From the NCBI GenBank assembly GCA_002840755.1, contig PHBZ01000010.1:97617-161616 (forward strand): a stretch of 64,000 nucleotides of DNA. The letters run 5' to 3'. The stretch comes from Chloroflexi bacterium HGW-Chloroflexi-10. Its GTDB lineage: Bacteria; Chloroflexota; Anaerolineae; Anaerolineales; Anaerolineaceae. Shown here piece by piece: positions 36,760 through 45,848 of the stretch. Below the pieces are notes generated by a model. The model worked only from the letters and a program-made list of their open reading frames with translations. It had not been told where the DNA came from and did no database searches. The position numbers and the translations under genes are program-made. How positions within the stretch are numbered: position 1 is the first letter of the stretch; each line of letters begins with the position of its first letter.

Positions 36760-37923
36760 ATGAAAAATTTGACAAATAATTTTGATGTGATAATCATCGG
36801 CGGCGGATTTTTAGGTCTTTCAAGCGCATACGAATTGGCAAAACAAGGTGTTCGTACGTTGTTATTAGAGGCCGGCGACATAGGCAGCGGTACCTCAGCT
36901 TCCTGTTCCGGCCGTGCGCAAGTGTGTGAAGGTCACCTTGATCCATTAAATATCCAATTGATTACCGATGGTTTGAAAAGGCACGAAACACTTGAAGAAG
37001 AGTTGGGCCAGACCTATGATTGGCGTAAGAGCGGTTTATTTTTAATCATCCGCACCCAGGATTCCTGGAATCATTGGCAAAACCGCGCATCCATACTTAC
37101 ACCGGCGGGAATCCCTACTGAAGTTGTTGACCGGAAGGTATTACAAAAAGCTGAACCAAACATGAATACAAACGGGCTTTTAGGAGCAGTGTATGCGGTT
37201 GAGGGGATGATTAACCCATTAAAATTCTCACTGGCATACGCAGCCGCGGCGCGGCGTAATGGGGCTATCATCCAAGGTAATTCCCAAGTTACCGGGTTTG
37301 AAATGTCGAATAACCGGATCACTGCCGTTCAAACAAAACTTGGGAAATTCCTGTGTGATACAGTCGCAGTAATGACCGGCGCATGGCTGCCCCAAACCAC
37401 CAAAATGGCAAATATCGAGCTCCCAATCTGTCATACTCACGCAGAGGCAGTAGTTACCGAACCAATCCCCGCGATGATTTTTAACAATGTTGAAATCTCA
37501 GATTTCTATGCGACGATACATGGCAAACAAAGAGCCGTCGCCATCGGAGTGCATCCGGACTTGCACGGTTCAGTGGATATCACAGAAGCCGTCACCAAAA
37601 CAGATCAGTATCACAAACGAGTCAGCGCATGGGGAATCACTGCCCTGGCAAAAGAGTTGATTCAGTTGTATCCATTTATGGACAAAGTGCGCGTGGTCAG
37701 AAGTTGGGGCAGGCCAACTTGCTTTACTCCAGATGAAGAACCGATCATTGGCTGGGTCCCCCAACTGAAAAATATGTATGTGGCTGCCAGTCTGGTAGAA
37801 ACGATTACCGCCGTGCCACTTCTCAGCGAATGGATGGCAAGCAGCTTACAGGGCAAGAAGCCACCATCGTCACTGGATCAATTCTCACCATCACGTTTTG
37901 AGAATGGCTGGTCCTGGAATTAA
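36760..37923 (+). CDS. DAO-type FAD oxidoreductase (D-amino-acid/glycine/opine oxidase family)
   Basis: A 387-residue flavoprotein with VIIIGGGFLGLSSAYELA at the N-terminus, TSASCSGRAQVCEGHLD, and the C-terminal VVRSWGRPTCFTPDEEPIIG typical of the DadA/SoxB/HcnC group. It oxidises C-N bonds of amino acids or opines. The ATG directly abuts AAAGG, which is too close; the TTG nine bases later (36769) has better spacing and may be the true start. A related protein is at 41363; this one lacks adjacent partner genes and may be a free-standing oxidase or share the partners encoded at 42.5-44.2 kb. Confidence 0.9.
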   Translation: MKNLTNNFDVIIIGGGFLGLSSAYELAKQGVRTLLLEAGDIGSGTSASCSGRAQVCEGHLDPLNIQLITDGLKRHETLEEELGQTYDWRKSGLFLIIRTQDSWNHWQNRASILTPAGIPTEVVDRKVLQKAEPNMNTNGLLGAVYAVEGMINPLKFSLAYAAAARRNGAIIQGNSQVTGFEMSNNRITAVQTKLGKFLCDTVAVMTGAWLPQTTKMANIELPICHTHAEAVVTEPIPAMIFNNVEISDFYATIHGKQRAVAIGVHPDLHGSVDITEAVTKTDQYHKRVSAWGITALAKELIQLYPFMDKVRVVRSWGRPTCFTPDEEPIIGWVPQLKNMYVAASLVETITAVPLLSEWMASSLQGKKPPSSLDQFSPSRFENGWSWN

Positions 37924-37974
37924 GCATTCAGACAAAAATTGAAGGAAGTAATTTTCGTATTCGTAAATAGATAC

Positions 37975-38003
37975 TTGACAATTCTACAAAATTTGCCACA
38001 ATT
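37975..38003 (+). promoter_or_regulatory. Sigma-70-like promoter before the hydroxypyruvate-isomerase-like gene
   Basis: A perfect -35 TTGACA (37975-37980), a 17-base spacer and ACAATT (37998-38003) lie about 100 bases before the next start codon. The -10 overlaps ACAATTGTTAA, which also occurs in a palindrome at 57314-57324. Confidence 0.55.
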
Positions 38004-38101
38004 GTTAAGTACAGATTAATTAAATCTCAATTTAATCTCTCTCAATAAATTTTTTTCTTATCCAATACAAAACAATTAAATAACTAAAAAAAGGATTAAT
38101 G

Positions 38102-38899
38102 ATGGAATTCACAGGTTATCTCGACTTTTGGTTTACGGACCGTCCTTTGATTGAACGGGTTGAACCCTTTGCGAAACTGGGTGTTAAACGACTTGATGTC
38201 TGGTGCTGGCGTTTACTCGATATGGCCGGTCTATCCGCGGAATGCAAGGCACAAGGCAGTATCCTCAACTCAACCTTTGATCATGAAATGGGATCTCTGG
38301 CAGACCCAGCGGACAATGAAAAAACACTTGCAAGCTGGGCAGAAAGTCTCGAAATGGCCGAGCGTTATGGTGTTGAGCACCTGTTCATTTTTTCCAACCA
38401 GATTGATATCATCGATGGGAAAGAATGGACCAAAAGAATGTCTGGTAACGTACCGGTAACTGTTCAATATGCAAATCTATTAAGCCAAACAGAAAAAATT
38501 CTTAAAATGGTTGAACAGACCAAGGTTGAAGTTTGGGTCGAAGCACTGAATATGTTCCCAATCCAGGGTGATGTCCTGGTGCATACCCATGATGTGGCAG
38601 CTGATTGGATTCGCCGGATGAATCACCCGCAATTTCGTCTGGCATTTGATTGTTATCATCAACAACGCACCGCTGGTAACCTGATGTACGGTTTGGAAGC
38701 GTATTGGGGTTTGTACCCAACTTTCCATATAGGAGATGTACCCACACGGCAGGAACCTGGCACTGGGGAAATCAATTTTCCGAACCTGGTCAAAAAGTTA
38801 AAAGAACTTGGTTTTGATGGATTGGTTGGCATGGAATTCCGACCATCAACCACCGAAGCGGAAGCATTTGAAAAAGTAAAAGCAATTTTCCAGGCTTAA
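38102..38899 (+). CDS. Hydroxypyruvate isomerase-like TIM-barrel isomerase/epimerase
   Basis: A 265-residue AP-endonuclease-2-fold sugar isomerase. The C-terminal block FHIGDVPTRQEPGTGEINFP, then DGLVGMEFRPS, is the hallmark of the Hyi group; metal ligands include the Glu of WVEALNMFP and the Asp/His of LAFDCYHQQ. Hyi converts hydroxypyruvate and tartronate semialdehyde, but related proteins act on other short sugars. Two adjacent ATGs are possible; the second gives better spacing to AAGGA. It begins a transcription unit with its own promoter at 37975. Confidence 0.9.
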   Translation: MEFTGYLDFWFTDRPLIERVEPFAKLGVKRLDVWCWRLLDMAGLSAECKAQGSILNSTFDHEMGSLADPADNEKTLASWAESLEMAERYGVEHLFIFSNQIDIIDGKEWTKRMSGNVPVTVQYANLLSQTEKILKMVEQTKVEVWVEALNMFPIQGDVLVHTHDVAADWIRRMNHPQFRLAFDCYHQQRTAGNLMYGLEAYWGLYPTFHIGDVPTRQEPGTGEINFPNLVKKLKELGFDGLVGMEFRPSTTEAEAFEKVKAIFQA

Positions 38900-38923
38900 T
38901 TTTTTTTCTGAGGAGTGAATTTC

Positions 38924-40420
38924 ATGTTAGAAAAAATCAATCCGGCTGTTGAAGCTTTCTTAATAGACAGCCCTAAAAAAATGGTAATTGGCGGCCAAAT
39001 GGTCGCCTCCGTATCCGGCAAGACCATCCCAGCCATTAATCCATCTGATGGTTCTATGCTAACAGAAATCTACAGCGGAGATATAGAAGATGTTAATCGC
39101 GCTGTGGAGGCTGCCAGAAAAGCAGCGGACGGAAAATGGGCAACAATGGCGCCAGCAGAACGTGAACGTATCATGCGACGCTTCGCTTCATTAATAGAAG
39201 AGCACAGTGAAGAATTGGCTCAACTGGAGTCATTGGATAATGGAAAGCCCATCCACCATACTCGCTTTATCGATTCTAAGGTGGCAGCAGGAAACATGTA
39301 CCATTGGGCTGGCTGGCCCAGCAAAGTGCTTGGTGAAACCATACCGGTTTCGATCCCTGAGCACTTTGTGTACACTCGCCGCGAACCGGTAGGAGTGATT
39401 GCAATTATCATTCCGTGGAATTATCCCCTGATCCACTTCACCCAAAAAGTAGGCCCTGCTTTAGCGTGCGGCAATGCAGTGATCCTCAAGCCGGCATCAG
39501 TCACATCTCTGACCAGCATTCGTCTTGGAGAATTGGGTCTGGAGGCGGGATTGCCGGATGGGGCATTAAATGTTATCACCGGGCCCGGACATCTGGTCGG
39601 AGATGCGCTTTCCTCTCACCCGCAGGTTGATAAAATCCAGATTACAGGTTCCACTGATGTAGGCAAGCAGATTATTCATAATTCGGCAGTCAATATCAAA
39701 CGGATTTCTCTTGAATTGGGAAGTAAAGCCCCAAATTGTATCTTTGATGATGCAGACCTCGCGAAGGCAATCCCAGGAGCGTTCAAAGCTGCCTTCGGCC
39801 ATACCGGTCAAAGCTGTGTTGCCGGCTGCCGATTATTCATCCAGCGCCCCATCCTGGACGCAGTAGTTAACGGGTTGATAGAGCTGGCTGGCAATGTACG
39901 GATTGGAAACGCAATGGACCTGGGAACCCAAATGGGACCATTAGTTGACCCTAACCAGTTTAAAACCATTATGGAATATATTAAAAGTGGGATCGAATCC
40001 GGCGCCAAACTGAAATTCGGTGGTGAACAGCTAATTACACCCCTCGTTCCGGATGGCGGATTTTACCTGCCACCAACAATTTTTACGAATGTCTCTGATG
40101 ATGCCAGAATTTCTCAGGAAGAAATCTTTGGTCCGGTTGTGAATATTTATGCTTTTGACACGGAAGAAGAATTGGTTCGGCGGGCTAATAACACAAAATA
40201 CGGACTGGCAGCCGGTATATGGACTACGAACCTGGCCAGAGGTCACAGGGTTGCTCACCAAATCCAAGCCGGGGTAGTCTGGCTCAACACTTATGACATG
40301 TTTTCTCCGAATGTCCCATTCGGTGGATTCAAGCAAAGCGGATACGGACGTGATAACAGCAGAATTATTATCGATGGCGTAACTGAGGTCAAATCCGTTT
40401 GGGTTTCAACCAAGCCCTGA
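38924..40420 (+). CDS. NAD(P)-dependent aldehyde dehydrogenase
   Basis: A 498-residue ALDH. It has the Rossmann segment GVIAIIIPWNYPLIHFTQKV, ITGSTDVGKQI, the general base Glu in SLELGSKAPNCIFDDAD and the nucleophile Cys in HTGQSCVAGCRLF. It oxidises aldehydes to acids, probably products of the neighbouring aldolase or amine oxidase steps. GAGGAG precedes the ATG by 9 bases; the GTG three codons upstream lies within that site. Confidence 0.95.
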   Translation: MLEKINPAVEAFLIDSPKKMVIGGQMVASVSGKTIPAINPSDGSMLTEIYSGDIEDVNRAVEAARKAADGKWATMAPAERERIMRRFASLIEEHSEELAQLESLDNGKPIHHTRFIDSKVAAGNMYHWAGWPSKVLGETIPVSIPEHFVYTRREPVGVIAIIIPWNYPLIHFTQKVGPALACGNAVILKPASVTSLTSIRLGELGLEAGLPDGALNVITGPGHLVGDALSSHPQVDKIQITGSTDVGKQIIHNSAVNIKRISLELGSKAPNCIFDDADLAKAIPGAFKAAFGHTGQSCVAGCRLFIQRPILDAVVNGLIELAGNVRIGNAMDLGTQMGPLVDPNQFKTIMEYIKSGIESGAKLKFGGEQLITPLVPDGGFYLPPTIFTNVSDDARISQEEIFGPVVNIYAFDTEEELVRRANNTKYGLAAGIWTTNLARGHRVAHQIQAGVVWLNTYDMFSPNVPFGGFKQSGYGRDNSRIIIDGVTEVKSVWVSTKP

Positions 40421-40484
40421 CAACAAATTTATCTTCACGCAAATCGTGCTGATCAAGATCTGTGTTGAATAAAGGAGATCCAGG

Positions 40485-41237
40485 ATGAATATAATAGGAA
40501 AAACCGCCCTTGTTACCGGCGGAGCAATTCGAGTAGGGAAAGCAATATCTCTCGGATTAGCACAAGCAGGCGCCAATATGGTGATTAATTACAGTTCTAA
40601 CTCCCAAAAAGCACTCGAAACAGCACAGGAGATTGAGAAACTAGGGGTTACTGCATTAACCATTCAGGCAAATGTCGCTGATTGGGAACAGGTAAAATTG
40701 ATGTTCGCAGAGATCCACGAAAAGATAGGAAAAATCGATATCCTGGTTAATAATGCATCACCATTCACCAAAACTCCCATTCCTACGGATTCCATAGAAG
40801 CCTGGCATCAGGTAACCGGCGTACAAATCAATGGTGCTTTTTATGTTTCCAACTTAGCCGCCAAAGATATGCTGGAAAAAAAAGAGGGAGCCATTGTCAA
40901 TATTATTGATCTTTCTGCCTGGGAGGCCTGGCCCAACCTAACAGCACATGTCGTCGGGAAATCCGCTTTACTGGCATTAACCCGTCAATTTGCACTTGAA
41001 TTACATCCTTATGTGCGGGTGAATGCTATCGCCCCCGGCCCCGTTTTACCTCCACCTGATTATTCTGAAGAAAAAATCAACAGAACCGCAGCTAAAACAC
41101 TTCTCAATCGTTGGGGAACGGCGGAAGATATCTCGAAAACAGTTAATTTCCTGATTGAATCAGATTACATCAATGCAGAATTCATCGCTGTGGATGGCGG
41201 ACAGCGTTTCGCTCATCGTAAATACGAGGAAGGCTAA
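40485..41237 (+). CDS. FolM-like SDR with His-variant active site, third copy
   Basis: A 250-residue SDR with LVTGGAIRVGKAISLGLA, VNNASPF and the proline-rich IAPGPVLPPPDY seen in the pteridine-reductase-like group. The catalytic motif is H-V-V-G-K (LTAHVVGKSALLAL) rather than Y-x3-K, as in the two minus-strand SDRs at 13.8-15.3 kb. The protein is therefore a clear paralogue that moved with the other half of the locus. GGAG lies 8 bases before its ATG. Substrate unknown. Confidence 0.9.
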   Translation: MNIIGKTALVTGGAIRVGKAISLGLAQAGANMVINYSSNSQKALETAQEIEKLGVTALTIQANVADWEQVKLMFAEIHEKIGKIDILVNNASPFTKTPIPTDSIEAWHQVTGVQINGAFYVSNLAAKDMLEKKEGAIVNIIDLSAWEAWPNLTAHVVGKSALLALTRQFALELHPYVRVNAIAPGPVLPPPDYSEEKINRTAAKTLLNRWGTAEDISKTVNFLIESDYINAEFIAVDGGQRFAHRKYEEG

Positions 41238-41282
41238 AGATAAAACTACGATTCAAATTCAAAAGTAAAACGATCCTAAAAA

Positions 41283-41317
41283 GGAAACACAATTGGAAAG
41301 GTTTAAATTGTATTTCC
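41283..41317. repeat. Inverted repeat (possible hairpin) between SDR and DAO genes
   Basis: GGAAA-C-ACAATT pairs with AATTGT-A-TTTCC around an 11-base loop (11 pairs, one mismatch). No T-run follows, so it is not a classical terminator; it may modulate expression between the SDR and the amine-dehydrogenase genes. Confidence 0.35.
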
Positions 41318-41362
41318 ACTCTATAACCTGTTTAAAAAAATTACAAACCGCAGGAATTTATA

Positions 41363-42520
41363 ATGGATCAAGTTTTTGATGCAATTATTGTAGGAGCCGG
41401 TTATATAGGTTGTTCTATTGCGTATCACCTGTGTTCTGCCGGCCTTAAAACAGCTATTTTTGATCAGGGTTCCCTGGCAGCAGGTGCTTCAGCAGCAAAT
41501 TACGGTAACATTCAAATACAGGATATGGAATTGACCAAAAGCGTGGCTATGACCCAGATGGGACGGGCTTTATTTGCCACATTGGAAGATGAATTGGATT
41601 GGAAAATCGGATTACGACAAATCGGAGGTCTTTTACCGATAGAAAATGAGAATCAATGGGCCATATTGCAAAAAAGACAGGCCGCTTTGCAGAAAATAGG
41701 AATACATTCTGAACTAATTTCGGCTGAAAATCTTCACGAAATAGAACCTTATCTCAAAGAGAGCAGTCTACTGGGAGCCCTGTATCATGAGCAAGAGGGC
41801 CAAATCGATCCGTTTCAATTAATATGGGGGTATACCCAGCGGGCAAAACAAAAAGGGTTGAAGGAATTTTATTACACACAAGTTTGCGGATTTGATCTTC
41901 AAAACAACCGGATTTGCGGAGTTAAAACCACGCAGGGTAACTTCAACGCAAAAAAAGTGATCTTATGTACAGGAGCATATACGCGTCATTTGGGTCAATT
42001 GATCGGTAGAAACTGGAATGTGCATTATGTGCTCGGTCAGGCCATGGTCACGGAACCTGTAGATTTTATCATTCACAATCATATTGCCTCCGCATCTTTT
42101 TTTGAAGAAGGAGCTCAGGTAAAAAAAGGAACCCTCATTGCGAATATGGCCATCAGCCAATCTGTACATGGCCATATTTTGGTTGGTGAATCCATGTATG
42201 AGGCCGATCATTTTAAAACCCATGTCCCCGCAGCATCCCTGCCTGCGATCACAAACTGTTGGCTGCGTTATTTTCCATTCCTGAAAAAACTTAGAGTGCT
42301 ACGCAGTTGGTCAGCAGCCGTTGCAGATGTAGGTGATGGTCTGCCGCTTCTGGGGCCGGTAGCCAGTTTAGAAGGTTTATATATTGCCACTGCTTTCCGA
42401 TCTACCGTAATTATTACCCCTCTGGTAGGTAAAACAATAGCACAAATCCTGACTACTGGTCAATCCGATTTGGATATAACCAGTTTCTTGCCCGAAAGGA
42501 TTATTGATGAAACGAATTAG
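41363..42520 (+). CDS. DAO-type FAD oxidoreductase, beta subunit of an HcnABC/OoxAB-type dehydrogenase
   Basis: A 385-residue flavoprotein with AIIVGAGYIGCSIAYHL and the C-terminal LRSWSAAVADVGDGLPLLG. Its end overlaps the [2Fe-2S] gene by 14 bases, and that gene overlaps the alpha subunit by 4. The set is organised as in hydrogen-cyanide synthase (HcnC-A-B), octopine/nopaline oxidase and D-hydroxyproline dehydrogenase. In these complexes this subunit oxidises the C-N bond of an amino acid or opine. Substrate here unknown. Confidence 0.92.
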   Translation: MDQVFDAIIVGAGYIGCSIAYHLCSAGLKTAIFDQGSLAAGASAANYGNIQIQDMELTKSVAMTQMGRALFATLEDELDWKIGLRQIGGLLPIENENQWAILQKRQAALQKIGIHSELISAENLHEIEPYLKESSLLGALYHEQEGQIDPFQLIWGYTQRAKQKGLKEFYYTQVCGFDLQNNRICGVKTTQGNFNAKKVILCTGAYTRHLGQLIGRNWNVHYVLGQAMVTEPVDFIIHNHIASASFFEEGAQVKKGTLIANMAISQSVHGHILVGESMYEADHFKTHVPAASLPAITNCWLRYFPFLKKLRVLRSWSAAVADVGDGLPLLGPVASLEGLYIATAFRSTVIITPLVGKTIAQILTTGQSDLDITSFLPERIIDETN

Positions 42521-42815
42521 TAAAAAAAGTTCTTTGCTACCGGAAATACAAAGAGGAAAAACAATCAAGATTGTCGTCGACGGTAAACCGATTGACGCAT
42601 TTGAAGGAGAGACGATAGCCGCCGTTCTTCTTTCCGCAGATATATGGACGTTTCAGTTAAGCCATAAGCATAAAGAGCCACGCAGTCTTTATTGTGGCAT
42701 GGGTATTTGCTACGAATGTTTGGTAACGGTCAATGGTGTGCATGCACAACGAGCCTGTGTAACAGCAGTTGAAGAAGGAATGTGTGTTGAAACCTGCAAG
42801 GAGTTGGAATTATGA
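42507..42815 (+). CDS. [2Fe-2S] subunit of the amine/opine dehydrogenase (HcnA-like)
   Basis: A 102-residue protein resembling the N-terminal 2Fe-2S domain of heterotetrameric sarcosine oxidase alpha and HcnA. It has VDGKPIDAFEGETIAAVLL, then RSLYCGMGICYECLVTVNG and a later Cys in RACVTA, giving the C-x4-C-x2-C pattern plus one. It relays electrons between the two flavoprotein subunits. The ATG lies within the end of the upstream DAO gene, with GGA 6 bases before it. Confidence 0.93.
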   Translation: MKRISKKSSLLPEIQRGKTIKIVVDGKPIDAFEGETIAAVLLSADIWTFQLSHKHKEPRSLYCGMGICYECLVTVNGVHAQRACVTAVEEGMCVETCKELEL

Positions 42816-44239
42816 TCGAGACATACGAACTTGCTGTCATCGGTGCTGGACCGGCCGGAATACAGGCAGCCGTCACCGCATCTGAAAATAGCGTTAAGAC
42901 AATACTCATTGATAGTTACCCCCAAGCAGGCGGTCAGTACTTTATGCAATTGCCCCTTTCTTTTAAAGCAAATAGCGTAACGGACATTGAAAGCGAAGGA
43001 ATAGGGTTAGTGAGTCGCGTAAATTCCCTCCCGATTACCAAACTACAAAAAACATTAACCTGGGGCATTTTTAGAGAGGAAACCGATCAAGACTGGTTGG
43101 TAGCGCTTTATGGGCCAGATTCACCAAAATATATCCGCGCTCAAAATTTAATCATTGCCAGTGGCGCTTATGATACTCCGATCGCTTTCTCGGGCTGGAC
43201 CTTGCCGGGTGTCATCACCTGTGGCGCAGCATTAATTCTTCTCAAATCACAACGATTTGCTCCTGGAACTCGCGCTTTGGTGACCGGTACTGGTCCATTG
43301 CTGTTATCTGTGAGTGCCCACTTGATTGCTGCAGGGGTGGATGTAGTATCGGTTTGTGAATCAAACCGCATCCTACCCGGTGGGATTAAATACGCACCCG
43401 CCATGCTTGGGCATGGGCATAGGTTAAAAGAAGGTGCAAAATACCTGCGTACTATCCTCCAGGGAAAAGCGCCCTATAAAACTGGCTGGTCGATCCTAAA
43501 AGCATGCGGTCAGAACCATGTCGAAGAGGCCGTTATTACGAAAGTGGATAAAAAAGGCAAGCCCATCGCCGGGACCCAAAAGTGTTTTCCCGTGGATTTG
43601 GTGATAACCGGCTACAGCTTAACTCCCAATACGGGTTTGGCGCGCATGATCGGATGTGAGTTGGATTATCAACCTGAAAAAGGCGGCTGGATACCTGTAC
43701 GTAATAATGAAATGGAATCCTCAATCCCCGGCATTTACATTGTAGGGGATGGCGCTGGTATTGGTGGTGCAGAGAATTCACAATTAGAAGGTCAAATTGC
43801 GGCAACTGCCGTGTCTGTCAGTACAGGGCATTTAGACTCCAAAATTGCTAAAACCAAATATACCCAACTTAAACCCAAACTGTCCAAACAACAACAATTT
43901 GGTGTATTATATGGCGATTTGTTCTCTCCACAGCAGGGCCTGATTACTTTAGCTACAGATCAAACCATCCTTTGCAGATGCGAAGAGGTAACGTTAGGTG
44001 AGATTAAAACAGCTGTTTCTATGGGCGCCAGAACCATTGGTGAGGTAAAAATGATCACCCGCACAGGCATGGGAAATTGCCAGGGAAGGATGTGTGAACA
44101 CTCGGTTAGTGCTGCCATTGTTGAAGCACTCGCCTCTGAATTAGCTACACACAAATTGGTTGGTCATTACTCTATCCGTCCACCTTTGCACCCCCTACCG
44201 CAATGTTTCCTGGCGGAAGCACAATTAGAAACGGAATAA
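42812..44239 (+). CDS. FAD/NAD-binding alpha subunit with BFD-like [2Fe-2S] domain (HcnB/OoxA-like)
   Basis: A 475-residue pyridine-nucleotide-disulfide-type flavoprotein. The first dinucleotide fold is LAVIGAGPAGIQAAVTAS, the second VTGTGPLLLSVSAHLIAAG, and PGIYIVGDGAGIGGAENS closes the FAD site. The C-terminal BFD-like domain has ILCRCEEVTLGEI and GMGNCQGRMC (C-x-C and C-x4-C). This architecture is specific to HcnB, octopine oxidase and D-hydroxyproline dehydrogenase alpha subunits, and is not dihydrolipoamide dehydrogenase. It is the last gene of the plus-strand run; a convergent regulator follows after 160 bases. Confidence 0.93.
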   Translation: MIETYELAVIGAGPAGIQAAVTASENSVKTILIDSYPQAGGQYFMQLPLSFKANSVTDIESEGIGLVSRVNSLPITKLQKTLTWGIFREETDQDWLVALYGPDSPKYIRAQNLIIASGAYDTPIAFSGWTLPGVITCGAALILLKSQRFAPGTRALVTGTGPLLLSVSAHLIAAGVDVVSVCESNRILPGGIKYAPAMLGHGHRLKEGAKYLRTILQGKAPYKTGWSILKACGQNHVEEAVITKVDKKGKPIAGTQKCFPVDLVITGYSLTPNTGLARMIGCELDYQPEKGGWIPVRNNEMESSIPGIYIVGDGAGIGGAENSQLEGQIAATAVSVSTGHLDSKIAKTKYTQLKPKLSKQQQFGVLYGDLFSPQQGLITLATDQTILCRCEEVTLGEIKTAVSMGARTIGEVKMITRTGMGNCQGRMCEHSVSAAIVEALASELATHKLVGHYSIRPPLHPLPQCFLAEAQLETE

Positions 44240-44400
44240 ACAAATATCACTTTCAAAAAAACACTGAAACACAACAATTCAGCTTAATACCAATTAGAAT
44301 TACTAAAGATCTACAGATCCAGTCATCCAAATTATCGTAGGGCTTTGTTTAAAGAATAAATCTAACCATGCCTTTTAAAACGATCGGTTGTGTATTCATT

Positions 44401-44937
44401 TTAGAAAACTGGTGGCGTGATGCTGCATATGACCACTAACTCATCTTCACTGATGGATCCAAATTCCACCAATGAATCCCCATCATAATATATCGTATCT
44501 CCAGGTTCAAGTGTAAATATTTCTTCACCGATTTTAATTTGCATACAACCAGTAAGTATATGCATCCATTGTTCTGTTGATTTTGCCAGTGGCATCGCTA
44601 TGCGTTTGGTAAAAGGGTTCATCCGAATGATAATAGCCATCATCTGGCGGGAAAAATCCGGAGTAAGCAAATCGTAACCCATTTGTGAATCCGGGAAAAA
44701 GACTTTGGAACGCTCATTTGCCTTAACCACCAACCCACTGGGGGTATTATTGATTAAATAAAACATTGGGACTTTAAGAGCCGCTGCAATGCTTTGCAAT
44801 GAGTTTAATGACGGTGAAACCTGATCGTTTTCAATTTGGCTGAGAAAACCTGCCGTCAGTCCGGAAAGTTCACCTAACTCCCGCAGACTCAAACCGATTT
44901 CTTTTCGTCTTTCATTTACTTTTTTCCCGATATCCAT
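44401..44937 (-). CDS. XRE-family regulator with cupin domain, second copy
   Basis: A 178-residue regulator. The helix-turn-helix covers residues 5-60 (LSLRELGELSGLTAGFLSQI, then SPSLNSLQSIA); the cupin has WMHILTGCMQIKIG and LEPGDTIYYDG. It shares domain layout and the terminal sequence ITPPVF with the regulator at 24971, so the two are paralogues. A pair of 15-bp inverted repeats lies just upstream (44953-45009), suggesting autoregulation. It is the last gene of the transporter-linked minus-strand run. Confidence 0.92.
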   Translation of the reverse strand: MDIGKKVNERRKEIGLSLRELGELSGLTAGFLSQIENDQVSPSLNSLQSIAAALKVPMFYLINNTPSGLVVKANERSKVFFPDSQMGYDLLTPDFSRQMMAIIIRMNPFTKRIAMPLAKSTEQWMHILTGCMQIKIGEEIFTLEPGDTIYYDGDSLVEFGSISEDELVVICSITPPVF

Positions 44938-44952
44938 TTCAGACCTTTAGCC

Positions 44953-45009
44953 CCGTTGATGTACAACCTGTTACGAATGTAATTTTATCACTAAGTTGTA
45001 CATCAACGG
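44953..45009 (-). promoter_or_regulatory. Paired 15-bp inverted repeats, candidate operator of the cupin regulator
   Basis: CCGTTGATGTACAAC (44953-44967) and its exact reverse complement (44995-45009) are separated by 27 bases, so their centres are 42 bases apart, about four helical turns. They lie directly upstream of the regulator start. Each half is itself a GTTG-N5-CAAC partial palindrome, as expected for a dimer site. The alternative reading, an RNA hairpin with a 27-base loop, is possible. Confidence 0.6.
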
Positions 45010-45052
45010 ATTTTCCATAAAACAATTTTTATTAAATCTTCCTGCTAATTTT

Positions 45053-45832
45053 TTATGACATAATCAATCCACCATCGACTTCGATCGCCTGACCGGTCAG
45101 ATATCGGGAATCTTCGGATGCTAAAAAGGCAACTACGCCGGCTATTTCCCATGGTTCTGCCAGACGTTTCATCGGGCAATCGTTGGCACGCATTTTCAGC
45201 CAATCTTCACCAGACATTCCATCCAACGACCCCACTTTGGACGCAACCCCGCGCACCATATCTGTCAGGGTATTTCCCGGACAAACCGAATTGGCTGTAG
45301 CACCATACGGCGCTAATTCCATAGCAACAGAACGGGTTAGACCAATAACACCGCTCTTGGAAGCGGAATATTCAGCAGAAGCAACCCAACTGGTTTTGCC
45401 AGCCATCGAAGATATATTGATTATGCTGCCTGATTTTTGTGCCATCATAATCGGCGCTACTGCCTGATTGGTGAGAAATACGCCGGTCAGGTTGATATCG
45501 ATTGTTCTTTGCCATTGTTTTTGAGGAAGATCTACCAACGGTGTACCCGTATAAATTCCCGCGGACCCTACCAACACATCAACCCGGCCCCATTTTTCCA
45601 TAACAGTTTTCACAACACCATTAATATTTTCTGCATCAGTCACATTGCAATAGAAAGCTATGGCATCCCCACCAAATGCACGGCATTCCGCTGCTACTTC
45701 TTCATTCAATGCGTCGGTTACGTCCAGACAGGCTACAAAGGCCCCTTCCTGGGCAAAACGATGGGCACAAGCCTTTCCAATTCCATTGGCTGCGCCAGTG
45801 ACTAAAACAACCTTGTTTTCAAATCTTTTCAT
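45053..45832 (-). CDS. SDR-family dehydrogenase (classical)
   Basis: A 259-residue SDR with LVTGAANGIGKACAHRFA, NISSMAGKTSWVASA and an intact Y-S-A-S-K catalytic motif, so it is unlike the three His-variant SDRs in this window. It ends with YLTGQAIEVDGG. It is probably a sugar-alcohol or 3-hydroxyacid dehydrogenase in the same pathway as the aldolase and FGGY kinase encoded upstream (16-base gap to the aldolase gene). Confidence 0.93.
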   Translation of the reverse strand: MKRFENKVVLVTGAANGIGKACAHRFAQEGAFVACLDVTDALNEEVAAECRAFGGDAIAFYCNVTDAENINGVVKTVMEKWGRVDVLVGSAGIYTGTPLVDLPQKQWQRTIDINLTGVFLTNQAVAPIMMAQKSGSIINISSMAGKTSWVASAEYSASKSGVIGLTRSVAMELAPYGATANSVCPGNTLTDMVRGVASKVGSLDGMSGEDWLKMRANDCPMKRLAEPWEIAGVVAFLASEDSRYLTGQAIEVDGGLIMS

Positions 45833-45848
45833 TTCTTCACCTTTACCG

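Noticed and set aside
42812..44239. Flavoprotein as the missing E3 dihydrolipoamide dehydrogenase
   Set aside because: It lacks the redox-active C-x4-C after the first dinucleotide fold and has a BFD-like 2Fe-2S C-terminus, which places it with HcnB/OoxA.
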